A DNA stretch of 11,397 nt. It comes from Dehalococcoidia bacterium (GTDB lineage Bacteria > Chloroflexota > Dehalococcoidia > Lucifugimonadales > SHYF01). The DNA is taken from assembly GCA_009692985.1 (NCBI GenBank), contig SHYF01000042.1, forward strand, positions 1-11,397. Reading direction: 5' to 3'. Made by a program: the position numbers and the translations under genes. Positions 5,165 to 11,397 of the stretch are shown in pieces (positions within the stretch are counted from its first letter, which is position 1; every line of letters begins with the position of its first letter). The notes under the pieces were generated by a model. The model saw nothing but the letters and a program-made list of their open reading frames with translations. It made no database searches and was not told the origin of the DNA.

Positions 5165-6727
5165 ATGGCTGTTGAAAAAAAGATAGACGAACGCTTGGCG
5201 GAGCTGAACAAGCTCAGGCAACAGAGCCAAGAAGGCGGCGGGCCAAAACGCATTGAACAGCAGCACGCCAAGGGCAAACTGACGGCCAGGGAACGCATAA
5301 CACTCCTGCTGGACAAGGACACATTCCAGGAGCTAGACCCATTTGTGGCCCCCTGGTCCACAGACGCCGAATCCCAAGCCCAGCTCTTTCCGGGTGACGC
5401 GGTTGTAACGGGCTACGGGATGATCAACGGGCGTCTAGTTTATGTGTATGCCCAAGACTTCACAGTGTTCGGGGGATCCCTGTCGGAAGCGGTTTCGGAA
5501 AAAGTCATCAAGATTATGGACATGGCCATGAAGAACGGCGCTCCCATCATCGGGCTGAACGATTCAGGCGGCGCCCGCATTCAGGAAGGCGTGGTGAGCC
5601 TGGCTGGCTACGGTGAGATCTTCCTGCGTAACACGCTGGCCTCAGGCGTCATCCCTCAGATCTCAGTCATAATGGGCCCATGTGCCGGCGGCGCAGTGTA
5701 CTCTCCCGCCATCACCGACTTCGTCTTTATGGTCCAGGACATAGGCCAGATGTACATTACAGGGCCAGACGTGATCAAGGCGGCCACAGGCGAAGAGGTA
5801 ACCCACGAGCGACTGGGAGGCGCGGACAGCCACGCCAGGCTCAGTGGCGTGGCCCATTTCAGCCACGCCACAGAGGTCGAGTGCCTCAATGAGGTACGGC
5901 GACTTCTGAGCTTCCTGCCCCAAAACAACATGGAAGACCCTCCCCTCTCCACTTCATATGACGACCCTAACCGCATAGACGAAACTCTGGCCCGGGTTAT
6001 TCCAGACGACCCGGTGAAAGCTTACGACATGCGTGAGGTCATAAGCAGGATAGTAGACGACGGAGACTTCCTGGAGGTGCATCGCCAGTTTGCCCAGAGC
6101 ATCCTGGTGGGCTTTGCCCGCATGGGGGGGACCCCAGTTGGCATGGTGGCACAGCAGCCGGCATACTTGGCCGGTGTCTTGGATATTGACTCGTCCGACA
6201 AGGCTGCTCGCTTCGTTCGCTTCTGCGACGCCTTCAACATTCCAGTGATAACTCTAGTTGATGTCCCCGGCTTCCTTCCCGGCACAGACCAGGAGCACCG
6301 GGGCATCATCCGTCATGGCGCCAAGCTCCTTTACGCCTACGCCGAGGCCACTGTTCCGAAGATCACAATTATCACGCGGAAAGCCTATGGTGGTGCTTAC
6401 GTGGTCATGGGCAGCAAACACCTGCGCGCCGACGTGAACTACGCCTGGCCCACTGCCGAAATCGCCGTCATGGGCCCGGAAGGCGCGGTTAGCATCATCT
6501 ACCGGGAGAAGATATCCAACACGGAGAACCCCGATGAGGTGAAGACCCAGTTGGCCAAAGAGTACCGCAACAAGTACGCCAACCCGTACATTGCCGCTGG
6601 GCGAGGGTACCTGGACGACGTAATTGATCCGGCGGAAACACGGCCCAAGATTATCAAGGCTCTCGGCATGCTCCGCAACAAGCGGGACACCACGCCGCCG
6701 AAGAAACACGGCAACATCCCGCTTTAG
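5165..6727 (+). CDS. Acyl-CoA carboxylase carboxyltransferase (beta) subunit, propionyl-/methylmalonyl-CoA type
   Basis: Biotin-dependent carboxyltransferase that moves CO2 between carboxybiotin and an acyl-CoA. Both crotonase-fold halves are present. The N-terminal half has GKLTARERI (37-45), LNDSGGARIQEG (131-142) and the oxyanion loop GPCAGGAVYSPA (171-182). The C-terminal half has VDVPGFLPG (365-373), ITRKAYGGAYVVMGSKHL (403-420) and YAWPTAEIAVMGPEGAV (426-442). The 520-residue length is typical of PccB/MmdA. The sequence cannot distinguish propionyl-CoA carboxylase, methylmalonyl-CoA decarboxylase alpha, or a broad acyl-CoA carboxylase. Position 413 is Val where animal PCCB, as I recall it, has Asp. 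No biotin carboxylase, biotin carrier or membrane pump subunit is adjacent, so the partners are encoded elsewhere. A perfect hairpin follows closely, so the gene is likely transcribed alone. Confidence 0.92.
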   Translation: MAVEKKIDERLAELNKLRQQSQEGGGPKRIEQQHAKGKLTARERITLLLDKDTFQELDPFVAPWSTDAESQAQLFPGDAVVTGYGMINGRLVYVYAQDFTVFGGSLSEAVSEKVIKIMDMAMKNGAPIIGLNDSGGARIQEGVVSLAGYGEIFLRNTLASGVIPQISVIMGPCAGGAVYSPAITDFVFMVQDIGQMYITGPDVIKAATGEEVTHERLGGADSHARLSGVAHFSHATEVECLNEVRRLLSFLPQNNMEDPPLSTSYDDPNRIDETLARVIPDDPVKAYDMREVISRIVDDGDFLEVHRQFAQSILVGFARMGGTPVGMVAQQPAYLAGVLDIDSSDKAARFVRFCDAFNIPVITLVDVPGFLPGTDQEHRGIIRHGAKLLYAYAEATVPKITIITRKAYGGAYVVMGSKHLRADVNYAWPTAEIAVMGPEGAVSIIYREKISNTENPDEVKTQLAKEYRNKYANPYIAAGRGYLDDVIDPAETRPKIIKALGMLRNKRDTTPPKKHGNIPL

Positions 6728-6737
6728 AGGTGTTTCA

Positions 6738-6781
6738 AGGAGTACAAGACCCCCGACATAAGTCGGGGGTCTTGTACTCCT
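6738..6781 (+). terminator. Perfect 20-bp hairpin after the carboxyltransferase gene
   Basis: Positions 6738-6757 are exactly complementary to 6762-6781 around the loop ATAA, starting 11 bases after the stop. The stem includes GACCCCC/GGGGGTC. No T-run follows; the sequence continues ATCATGG. A stem this long and perfect will terminate or protect the transcript, or may be a mobile palindromic unit. Confidence 0.6.
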
Positions 6782-6782
6782 A

Positions 6783-6804
6783 TCATGGTGAGCCTGCCGA
6801 ACCA
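6783..6804 (-). repeat. REP-like repeat core, copy on minus strand
   Basis: Read on the minus strand this 22-base stretch matches 10928-10949 at 21 of 22 bases. Here it lacks the flanking inverted arm seen at 10633-10669 and abuts the perfect hairpin at 6738-6781. Confidence 0.75.
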
Positions 6805-6862
6805 GGTGCACTTTGGTTGGTGACACCCTTGCAATGCAAACAGACCCTGTTCCGCCACACCA

Positions 6863-6890
6863 TTGCCCTCCGACGAAATCCTGATATAAT
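6863..6890 (+). promoter_or_regulatory. Promoter of the icd-mdh operon (extended -10)
   Basis: TATAAT (6885-6890) is a perfect -10 hexamer preceded by TGA, giving the extended -10 form. TTGCCC (6863-6868) lies 16 bases upstream as the -35. It is the best promoter match in the window. Transcription would start near 6897, leaving a leader of about 180 bases before icd. Confidence 0.65.
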
Positions 6891-7016
6891 CCCTTTGCAG
6901 AGTACCAAGAGCGGCGGGCAGCCGGCATCTGGCCTGGCAGCATCTTGCCGTTTCTTAGATTCTCCGCAGAATTAGCCTCGTGAACCGTACTCACCGGCCT
7001 CAGCAGCAGAGAAAGA

Positions 7017-7036
7017 CCTGGCCGTTTCCGGCCAGG
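7017..7036 (+). promoter_or_regulatory. Leader hairpin upstream of icd
   Basis: CCTGGCCG (7017-7024) and CGGCCAGG (7029-7036) form an 8-bp GC-rich stem with the loop TTTC, in the predicted icd leader 43 bases before the ATG. No T-run follows. It could be a regulatory or stabilising element; no ligand class is evident. Confidence 0.4.
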
Positions 7037-7079
7037 ATATGAGCCTCTTCTAACAATCCCATCCAAGAAAGGAGCCACC

Positions 7080-8282
7080 ATGGCAGACACGCGAACGATT
7101 GAAAGGGCGAAAGAGCATTTCGGCAAGATACTGGAGCAACAACTCCAACGGGTGGAACGTCTCAAGATAAACGTTCCATGGACCGACTATCAAAAGGTCA
7201 AACCCATCACAATAGGCGTACTTGGCGGCGATGGAATCGGCCCATTCATCACCAACGAGGCGCAGCGCATCTTGCAGCACCTCCTGAAAAAGGAGGTGGA
7301 CACCGGCAAGGTGGTGTTCCGTGCCATAGAAGGCCTGACCATCGAGAACCGCGCCGCCAAGCTGAAGGCCATTCCTGACGACGTGCTGGCGGAGATCAAG
7401 AAGTGCCACGTCACGCTCAAAGGCCCAACGCACACGCCAGAGAAGGGCGACGGCTGGCCAAACATCGAAAGCGCCAACGTGGCAATGCGCAAAGAACTGG
7501 ACCTCTTCGCCAACGTAAGGCCCGTCCGCATACCCAAACAAGGCATTGACTGGACCTTCTATCGAGAGAACACAGAGGACATCTATGCCGTTGGCAGCCA
7601 GGGCATTGATGTCACCGAGGACTTGGCGATTGACTTCAAGGTCATCACCACGCAAGGCTCGGAACGCATCATAGAAGCAGCCTTCGACCATGCCAAGCGC
7701 ACTGGCAAGAACTACGTTGCCATCATCACCAAGGCGAACATCGTCAAGACTACCGACGGGAAGTTCCTGGACGTGGCCAAGAAAGTTGGCGAAAGGTATC
7801 CAGGCATCCGCTGGGAAGGGTGGTACATAGACATCATGACCGCCATGCTGGTGAATGAGGCGCGCCGCAAGGACTTCCAGGTATTTGCCTTGCCCAACCT
7901 CTACGGCGATATTCTGACGGACGAGGCAGCACAGATCCAGGGAGGAGTGGGCACCGCTGGCAGCGCCAACATTGGCAAGCAGTACGCAATGTTCGAGGCC
8001 ATCCACGGCTCGGCTCCACGCATGGTAAAGGAGGGCAGAGCGCAATACGCTGATCCAAGCTCCGTGGTACGCGCAGGCGCCATGATGTTGCAACATATAG
8101 GCTACACGCAACTGGGGAAAAGACTGGAAATGGCCCTGGACGTCTGTGGCCAGTACGAAAAGAAGCTGGTGATGACAGGGCGGAGCACAGGCGTCACTGG
8201 CAAGGAGTTCGGAGAGTACCTGATGGCCACCGTGGCAGACTCCAGGCTTGAGGCGCGGTGGGAACAGTACGTCAAAGCATAG
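7080..8282 (+). CDS. icd: Isocitrate dehydrogenase (isocitrate/isopropylmalate dehydrogenase family)
   Basis: Oxidative decarboxylation of isocitrate to 2-oxoglutarate in the TCA cycle. Substrate-site residues keep the spacing known from E. coli Icd: S131, N133, R137 and R147 (S113, N115, R119, R129 there), then R162 in FYRENTEDIYA with Y169, K218 in TKANI, and the metal-binding D251, D277 and D281. The serine at 131 favours isocitrate over isopropylmalate. GGDGIG (49-54) starts the core, after an extra N-terminal stretch of about 40 charged residues. The cofactor loop reads HGSAPRM (309-315), not the KY pair of NADP enzymes or the DI-like pair of NAD enzymes, so cofactor use is open. The ribosome-binding site AAGGAG is well placed. 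First gene of an operon with mdh, 21 bases downstream. Homoisocitrate dehydrogenase is a less likely alternative. Confidence 0.9.
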   Translation: MADTRTIERAKEHFGKILEQQLQRVERLKINVPWTDYQKVKPITIGVLGGDGIGPFITNEAQRILQHLLKKEVDTGKVVFRAIEGLTIENRAAKLKAIPDDVLAEIKKCHVTLKGPTHTPEKGDGWPNIESANVAMRKELDLFANVRPVRIPKQGIDWTFYRENTEDIYAVGSQGIDVTEDLAIDFKVITTQGSERIIEAAFDHAKRTGKNYVAIITKANIVKTTDGKFLDVAKKVGERYPGIRWEGWYIDIMTAMLVNEARRKDFQVFALPNLYGDILTDEAAQIQGGVGTAGSANIGKQYAMFEAIHGSAPRMVKEGRAQYADPSSVVRAGAMMLQHIGYTQLGKRLEMALDVCGQYEKKLVMTGRSTGVTGKEFGEYLMATVADSRLEARWEQYVKA

Positions 8283-8303
8283 TAGACAAGGAGCGATAGG
8301 TTT

Positions 8304-9257
8304 ATGCGCAAGAAGGTCACTATTGTTGGAGCTGGTCAGGTAGGAGCTACTGCGGCGCAGCGCATCTTCGAGCGAGGCTACGCAGACGTAGTGCTGATAG
8401 ATATCATAGAAGGGTTGCCCCAGGGCAAGGCCCTGGACATTTTGCAGTCTGGCCCCGTGGTTGGGTCTGACGTCTCCATCATCGGGACCAACAGGTATGA
8501 GGACACCGCTGGGTCCGACGTGGTTGTGATAACCTCTGGCGTGGCCCGCAAGCCAGGCATGAGCCGGGACGACCTCCTTTTCACCAACCTGGACATTATT
8601 GGCGCTGTCACTAAAGAAGCTGTCAAGCACTCGCCGAAGGCCGTCCTGATCATAGTCACCAACCCCCTGGACGCCATGTGTCAGCACGCCTACCAGGTGA
8701 GCGGCCTGCCCAGGGAGCGGGTCATCGGGCAGTCCGGCGTGCTGGATACCGCACGGTTCCGCACATTCCTGGCCCAGCAGCTTGGGGTCTCCCCACGAGA
8801 TGTCCAGGCCTATGTGCTGGGCGGCCACGGCGATACCATGGTGCCGCTTATACGCTACACCACCGTGGGCGGCGTCCCTGTTGCCGATCTGATCCCCAAG
8901 GCGACCCTGGATCGCATCGTGCAGCGCACCCGCGATGGCGGGGCTGAAATAGTATCCCTGCTGAAAACTGGCAGCGCCTATTACGCTCCGTCGGCGGGCG
9001 TGGCAGAGATGGTAGACGCCATCATTCTTGACCAGCACCGTATCCTCCCTTGCGCCGCCTACCTGAATGGCGAGTACGGCATCAAGGGGCTGTATGTGGG
9101 CGTCCCCACGCGGTTGGGCACTGGCGGCATAGAGGAGATCATCCAGATCAAGCTGACTTCGGAAGAACAGGCTATGCTCCAGAAGTCGGCCAGCGCCGTC
9201 CAGGAACTGGTCAACGTCATGAGCAAGGGCAGGCCGCAAGCAGCCCACGCCAGCTAG
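8304..9257 (+). CDS. mdh: Malate dehydrogenase, NAD-dependent (LDH-like type)
   Basis: Interconverts malate and oxaloacetate. The N-terminal Rossmann fold has GAGQVG (9-14) and the acidic D33 at the end of beta-2, which indicates NAD. The substrate site has R82 and R88 in [11 protein letters not shown]; Arg at 82 marks malate rather than lactate dehydrogenase. It is followed by VTNPLD (118-123), R151 in LDTARFR, and the catalytic H175 in GGHGDTMVP. The 317-residue length is that of the LDH-like MDH group of many bacteria. AAGGAG lies 10 bases before the ATG. It directly follows icd, so the pair probably share the upstream promoter and supply linked TCA steps. Function is as sure as sequence allows. 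Confidence 0.95.
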   Translation: MRKKVTIVGAGQVGATAAQRIFERGYADVVLIDIIEGLPQGKALDILQSGPVVGSDVSIIGTNRYEDTAGSDVVVITSGVARKPGMSRDDLLFTNLDIIGAVTKEAVKHSPKAVLIIVTNPLDAMCQHAYQVSGLPRERVIGQSGVLDTARFRTFLAQQLGVSPRDVQAYVLGGHGDTMVPLIRYTTVGGVPVADLIPKATLDRIVQRTRDGGAEIVSLLKTGSAYYAPSAGVAEMVDAIILDQHRILPCAAYLNGEYGIKGLYVGVPTRLGTGGIEEIIQIKLTSEEQAMLQKSASAVQELVNVMSKGRPQAAHAS

Positions 9258-9317
9258 CGGTCCGCTTCGGCCCGCCAATAGCCTCTGGCATTGCAGTGAT
9301 GCCTGGCAGGAGGGGGT

Positions 9318-10622
9318 ATGTCCCGTAGGAACCCTCAGAGCGCTGAAGAGAAGGCTTTGCTCCAGAGGGCACAGCGGTACTTGCCCGGCGCCCAGAACGG
9401 GAATGCCTCCTCCAGCTTCGAGGACGGCTTCATTGTCAAAGAGGGACGCGGCTCCAAGATATACGACTTCAGCGGCAACGAGTACATAGACTACCTGTTG
9501 GGGTCCGGCCCCATGATCCTGGGCCATGCCCATCCCGCCGTGGTGAAAGCTGTACGCCAGTGCCTGGAGCGCGGCAGCACCTACTTTCTGACCAGCGGTG
9601 TGGCTATAGAGCTGGCGGAGGAGATATGCCGCGCCGTTCCATGCGCCGAGATGGTGCGGTTCACCACCAGCGGCACAGACGCCACGTTCCAGTGTCTCCG
9701 CGCGGCCCGGGCCTACCGCAGACGGGATAAGGTGCTCAAGTTCGAGGGCGGATACCACGGCTCCCACGACTACGCCATGATGAGCTCCTATTCCTTCCAG
9801 CTCGCTGATTTCCCTAAACCTGTGCCCAACTCCGCCGGCATTCCCAAGGTAATCCAGGAGACGGTGCTGATTGCCCCGTTCAACGACCTGGATGCCACTA
9901 CCAGAATCATCCGCCAGCACCACGACCAGTTGGCAGGGGTCATAGTCGAGCCGTTGCAACGCATCATACCGCCGGCGGCGGGGTTCTTGGAGGGACTGCG
10001 GGATGTCACGGCGCGCTACGATATTCCACTCATATTCGACGAGGTGGTCACTGGGTTTCGCCTTGCCTACGGCGGCGCTCAGGAGCAGTACGGCGTGGAG
10101 CCGGACATGGTCGCCATCGGCAAGGTGGTTGGCGGCGGTTACCCGCTCGCAGCAGTGTGCGGCCGCGCCGACATCATGCGCCACTACGACTCCTCCCAGG
10201 TGGCAGAGGATGCCTACATTCCCCAGGTGGGCACACTCAGCGGCAACCCAATCGCTGCCACGGCTGGCCTGGCCACCTTGGCAGAGCTGCGCAAGCCAGG
10301 AACTTACCAGCGGCTCCACGGCATAGGCAGGCGGCTACGCACGGCCCTCCAGGAGACGCTTGACCAGGCTGAGATACCAGCCCAGGTGGTGGGCGACGAC
10401 ACTGTGTTCGATGTCTGCTTCACCGACGAGAAGGTGACCGACTACCGGTCCACCCTGGGAGCCAACCGGGATAGGATGAGACAGTTCAACCGACTCCTGT
10501 TGGAGCAGGGCATCCTGAAAGCTGGGCAGAAGTTCTACATGTCGCTGGCCCACACTGATGAGGACGTGCAGCGCACCATAGAGGCATTCCAGTCGGTGGC
10601 GGAGAAGCTGCAAGCGGCTTAG
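9318..10622 (+). CDS. HemL-like class III aminotransferase (PLP-dependent)
   Basis: Fold-type I PLP enzyme close to glutamate-1-semialdehyde aminomutase. Visible landmarks are NEYIDYLLGSGPMILGHAHP (54-73), TSGTDAT (117-123), GGYHGSHD (144-151), EPLQ (211-214), IFDEVVTGFR (239-248, D241), the PLP lysine K269 in AIGKVVGGGYP, and GTLSGNP (305-311). The length of 434 is near that of HemL. However, the region where true HemL reads FGAPT has YFLTSG (89-94), and the EP loop lacks the usual glycine-rich stretch. I therefore treat it as a paralog with unknown substrate, not the tetrapyrrole enzyme. No heme genes are nearby. AGGAGG at 9308-9313 is an excellent ribosome-binding site. It follows mdh by 60 bases on the same strand and may belong to the icd-mdh operon. 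Substrate unresolved. Confidence 0.88.
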   Translation: MSRRNPQSAEEKALLQRAQRYLPGAQNGNASSSFEDGFIVKEGRGSKIYDFSGNEYIDYLLGSGPMILGHAHPAVVKAVRQCLERGSTYFLTSGVAIELAEEICRAVPCAEMVRFTTSGTDATFQCLRAARAYRRRDKVLKFEGGYHGSHDYAMMSSYSFQLADFPKPVPNSAGIPKVIQETVLIAPFNDLDATTRIIRQHHDQLAGVIVEPLQRIIPPAAGFLEGLRDVTARYDIPLIFDEVVTGFRLAYGGAQEQYGVEPDMVAIGKVVGGGYPLAAVCGRADIMRHYDSSQVAEDAYIPQVGTLSGNPIAATAGLATLAELRKPGTYQRLHGIGRRLRTALQETLDQAEIPAQVVGDDTVFDVCFTDEKVTDYRSTLGANRDRMRQFNRLLLEQGILKAGQKFYMSLAHTDEDVQRTIEAFQSVAEKLQAA

Positions 10623-10632
10623 GCTCATAGCG

Positions 10633-10669
10633 CCCCGTTCGTGGTTCGACAGGCTCACCACGAACGGGG
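10633..10669 (+). repeat. REP-like palindrome just after the aminotransferase gene
   Basis: The arms 10633-10645 and 10657-10669 form a perfect 13-bp stem around an 11-base loop. The right half of the left arm, the loop and the right arm contain the core shared with 10928-10949 (21 of 22 bases). It starts 11 bases past the stop, so it may also serve as a transcript 3' end. Confidence 0.75.
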
Positions 10670-10685
10670 AAGAGCATCTTCCGTT

Positions 10686-10734
10686 CGCCCTGAGCCGAAG
10701 CCCTTGAGCGAAGCGAAGGATTTGTCGAAGGGCG
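10686..10734 (+). repeat. REP-like element with CGCCCT/AGGGCG ends
   Basis: The terminal inverted arms CGCCCT (10686-10691) and AGGGCG (10729-10734) enclose repeats of a GAAG/GAGCGAAG type. The inner TGAGCGAAGCGAAGGA (10705-10720) is a near match to 2709-2725, linking the two sites to one dispersed family. Confidence 0.65.
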
Positions 10735-10801
10735 GCCCCTTGATATTCAGGCTTCTTCCTACTCGGGACACCAGGTGGCTTCCCTGTCATCCAAAGCGAT
10801 G

Positions 10802-10887
10802 ATTTGCTCCTGATGTTATGTCTACTGTTTATAGCTGGGCCATATCTGGAAGGAAAAGTTTTTCTGGGAAACAAATCCGAGTTTCGT
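10802..10887 (-). repeat. Dispersed repeat, copy 2 (inverted relative to 413-498)
   Basis: This is the minus-strand partner of 413-498, with 73 of 86 bases identical by hand alignment and no gap. The 34-base block at 10854-10887 is identical. It sits between two REP-like segments, in gene-free DNA. Confidence 0.8.
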
Positions 10888-10918
10888 AATGCCTGCGGTT
10901 GTTTGGCCGGCGATTTCT

Positions 10919-10953
10919 CCGCTCATATGGTTCGACAGGCTCACCATGAGCGG
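10919..10953 (+). repeat. REP-like palindrome with a 2-base bulge
   Basis: The left arm CCGCTCATATGGT (10919-10931) pairs with ACCATGAGCGG (10943-10953) except for an extra AT in the left arm. Its core 10928-10949 recurs at 10642-10663 (same strand) and 6783-6804 (opposite strand), each with one mismatch. Confidence 0.75.
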
Positions 10954-11129
10954 GCTTGTTATTCCCCGGTCGCCAATGGGAGAGCGAAGAACCGATGTGA
11001 TGGCTGCAGACATGCCTTGAGTGTAGGCGGTGCGCTGCGGTACGGGGAAGGGGGAGATGGCAGGAAACATTGCTGGCAAACATGCAATGGGGGGCAAGAT
11101 GTGGCAAGGGAACCGGAGGTAGCGCGCGG

Positions 11130-11397
11130 TTATGCCGATTCCCAGGGCCTCCACCACGGGTGCAACGGGCGAACGCGTCGCCCAATGAACTTCTCCACAC
11201 TGGTTCGGCGCAGCACTGTCCTGTTGCCGCCGCTGGCCTCCTCGTTTATTAACGTGGAGGGCACATCGTCCCAATCAAAGCCACCCCTGCCAAAGGCATC
11301 CCGTTGCTCCCATACGATAATCTTGTCACCCTCGATCGTCCAGCCGTTGGGCACGTCGCCCTCACTCTTGGCATGGGCCGATACCCTTAGCAAATTA
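11130..11397 (-). CDS. Possible C-terminal fragment of an unrecognised protein (5' end outside window)
   Basis: A minus-strand frame is open from the right edge to a stop at 11130. About 60 residues after the edge have a protein-like mix (GWTIEGDKIIVWEQRD, then FDWDDVPSTLINEEA and TSVEKFIGRR). The last dozen (RPLHPWWRPWESA) look less natural and may be read-through into non-coding DNA after a frameshift or decay. A TTG near 11393 could be a start, but the frame continues past it to the edge, so a longer gene is as likely. I do not recognise a family. Confidence 0.4.
   Translation of the reverse strand, partial: NLLRVSAHAKSEGDVPNGWTIEGDKIIVWEQRDAFGRGGFDWDDVPSTLINEEASGGNRTVLRRTSVEKFIGRRVRPLHPWWRPWESA

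Larger units (their letters stand above)
6805..7079. other. icd upstream region and 5' leader
   Basis: No gene is seen here. The spacer holds a small palindrome, TTGCAATGCAA (6829-6839), the icd promoter, and about 180 bases of predicted leader containing one stable hairpin. AAGGAG at 7069-7074 lies 5 bases before the icd ATG. I do not recognise any known riboswitch class. Confidence 0.55.
10623..11129. other. Gene-free repeat-rich region
   Basis: About 500 bases without a believable gene. Minus-strand open frames of 123-179 codons cross this region, but they read through the repeats and look unlike proteins. The region contains three palindromic or REP-like segments and the second copy of the 86-base repeat. 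The rest (about 10741-10800 and 10960-11129) shows nothing I recognise. Confidence 0.6.

Noticed and set aside
6254..7165. 303-codon minus-strand frame over the end of the carboxyltransferase gene and the icd promoter
   Set aside because: Antisense to a firmly identified gene; its remaining part crosses the perfect hairpin and promoter region.
7050..10319. A 1089-codon open frame on the minus strand across icd, mdh and the aminotransferase gene
   Set aside because: All three plus-strand genes share one frame and this frame lies exactly codon-opposite. It stays open because TTA, CTA and TCA codons are rare in GC-rich genes. The translation looks like antisense of known enzymes and has no recognisable domain.
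10335..11274. Minus-strand frames of 123-179 codons over the repeat-rich region
   Set aside because: They cross REP-like repeats, giving peptides such as MVSLSNHE that are typical of translated repeats, and overlap the aminotransferase 3' end. No family features.

Overview
The window looks like a chromosomal segment of a GC-rich bacterium, most plausibly a Chloroflexota member near the Dehalococcoidia. This is an inference. It rests on the icd-mdh pair, the small Trm112-like protein, the stand-alone acyl-CoA carboxylase beta subunit and the many short palindromic intergenic repeats. No rRNA or single-copy marker is present to fix the taxonomy.

Layout from left to right. Positions 1-321 hold the 3' end of an A/T-richer gene that resembles the tail of a TdeIII-type restriction enzyme. 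A 230-base spacer follows with one copy of an 86-base dispersed repeat. Next are sbcD (554-1798), a membrane-anchored TlpA-like thioredoxin (2003-2554), a four-helix CopD-like membrane protein (2750-3247) and a Trm112-like zinc-ribbon protein (3336-3518). The spacers after sbcD and tlpA are packed with palindromes. On the minus strand, folP and folK (5011 to 3557) form a two-gene folate unit, divergent from a plus-strand carboxyltransferase gene (5165-6727). A perfect 20-bp hairpin closes that gene. A strong extended -10 promoter then leads, through a leader of about 180 bases, into icd, mdh and a HemL-like class III aminotransferase (7080-10622), all on the plus strand. From 10623 to about 11129 there is no convincing gene, only repeats, including the second, inverted copy of the 86-base repeat. 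A possible minus-strand gene fragment runs off the right edge.

Functionally the centre is housekeeping. Icd and Mdh supply two oxidative steps of the TCA cycle, the carboxyltransferase handles propionyl-, methylmalonyl- or acetyl-CoA chemistry, FolP and FolK make dihydropteroate, and SbcD is a repair nuclease. I found no CRISPR array, tRNA, rRNA, transposase or phage gene.

No undescribed multi-gene system is convincingly visible. The signals most worth a second look are the repeats (an inverted 86-base pair 10.3 kb apart, and one palindromic element apparently interrupted by another), a 17-residue insertion in the substrate loop of dihydropteroate synthase, unusual cofactor-site residues in the isocitrate dehydrogenase, and the possible edge of a defence or accessory region on the far left.
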